A DNA stretch of 64,000 nt from Ruegeria_C sp041537905 (GTDB taxonomy: Bacteria; Pseudomonadota; Alphaproteobacteria; Rhodobacterales; Rhodobacteraceae): assembly GCF_041537905.1 (NCBI RefSeq), contig NZ_JBGRUO010000007.1:62001-126000 (forward strand). The letters are read 5' to 3'. A program made the translations under genes and the position numbers. This document shows, one piece after another, positions 63,924-64,000 of this stretch; position 1 is the stretch's first letter, and every line of letters starts with the position of its first letter. The notes beneath the pieces were generated by a model that was not told the origin of the DNA, ran no database searches, and was given only the letters and a program-made list of their open reading frames with translations.

Positions 63924-64000
63924 ATGCCCGCCGAAATCCGCAAAACCCTGCTGCATGTGGAAAACACCCTGATCGAAGGGGGCAAGGTTGCTGAACAGCC
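63924..64000 (+). CDS. Amino-acid-synthesis (DUF1185)-like protein, N-terminal part
   Basis: Only 25 codons lie in the window. They begin MPAEIRKTLLHVENTLIEGG, which resembles the N-terminus of the DUF1185 amino-acid-synthesis family. AAGGAAC precedes the ATG. The gene is divergent from gntR and under the palindrome at 63880. Identification is tentative because so little is visible. Confidence 0.5.
   Translation, partial: MPAEIRKTLLHVENTLIEGGKVAEQ

Overview
The window reads as accessory chromosome of a marine alphaproteobacterium, most likely Rhodobacteraceae (Roseobacter group). The reasons are high GC, dense operons, an Aap-type general amino-acid transporter, several FCD-type GntR regulators, and many ABC importers next to sulfatases and sugar-acid enzymes. 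This placement is inferred from gene content only. No rRNA, tRNA, CRISPR array, phage or intact insertion sequence was seen.

Region A (1-3.85 kb, minus) is an acyl-CoA operon: phosphotransferase (cut by the window edge), acyl-CoA ligase, acyl-CoA dehydrogenase and SDR. Its promoter carries two identical operator-like direct repeats.

Region B (4.36-23.05 kb) looks like one catabolic unit for an amino-acid-like, probably sulfur-containing, compound. It has AapJQM, with the cognate ATPase AapP 15 kb away. It also has a persulfide-dioxygenase-like hydrolase, a VOC protein, a MetC-type C-S lyase, a cytoplasmic BisC-type molybdenum sulfoxide reductase, an IclR regulator and a rhodanese. A second operon follows: FAD amine oxidase, hydantoinase A/B, SDR, propionyl-CoA-synthetase-like ligase, RidA and AapP. 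The sequence ATATTGACACA recurs in three promoter gaps, once inside a long palindrome, and suggests a shared operator. The combination is the best candidate for an undescribed pathway.

Region C (23.1-44.4 kb) looks like cytoplasmic use of sulfated (red-algal-type) galactan fragments. It contains two Cys-type sulfatases, a MalFGK-type importer, a GH127 glycosidase, an RbsABC-type importer, a GMC dehydrogenase with its small subunit, and an aldehyde dehydrogenase / enolase-superfamily enzyme / KDGal-kinase trio matching the 3,6-anhydro-D-galactose route (DauA-DauB-DauC). A true formylglycine-generating enzyme is also present. The importer's binding protein and the GH127 gene are both broken, so part of the locus appears to be decaying.

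Region D (44.4-47.2 kb) holds an HxlR regulator divergent from a membrane-anchored metallo-hydrolase and two small membrane proteins.

Region E (47.2-61.7 kb) holds a second KDGal kinase, a 3-HCDH-family dehydrogenase, a ThDP enzyme, a GntR regulator, a third sulfatase, a quinone oxidoreductase and an IclR regulator. It continues with a fused E1 dehydrogenase, a TIM-barrel/SCP2-like fusion, an alpha/beta hydrolase and a NitT/TauT-type importer. At least seven TTGG-N5-CCAA-type sites sit in its three promoter gaps, so one GntR protein probably controls the whole block.

Region F (61.8-64 kb) holds an SMP-30 lactonase, a DUF1330 protein, a GntR regulator with a perfect 12-bp palindrome in front of it, and the start of a further plus-strand gene.
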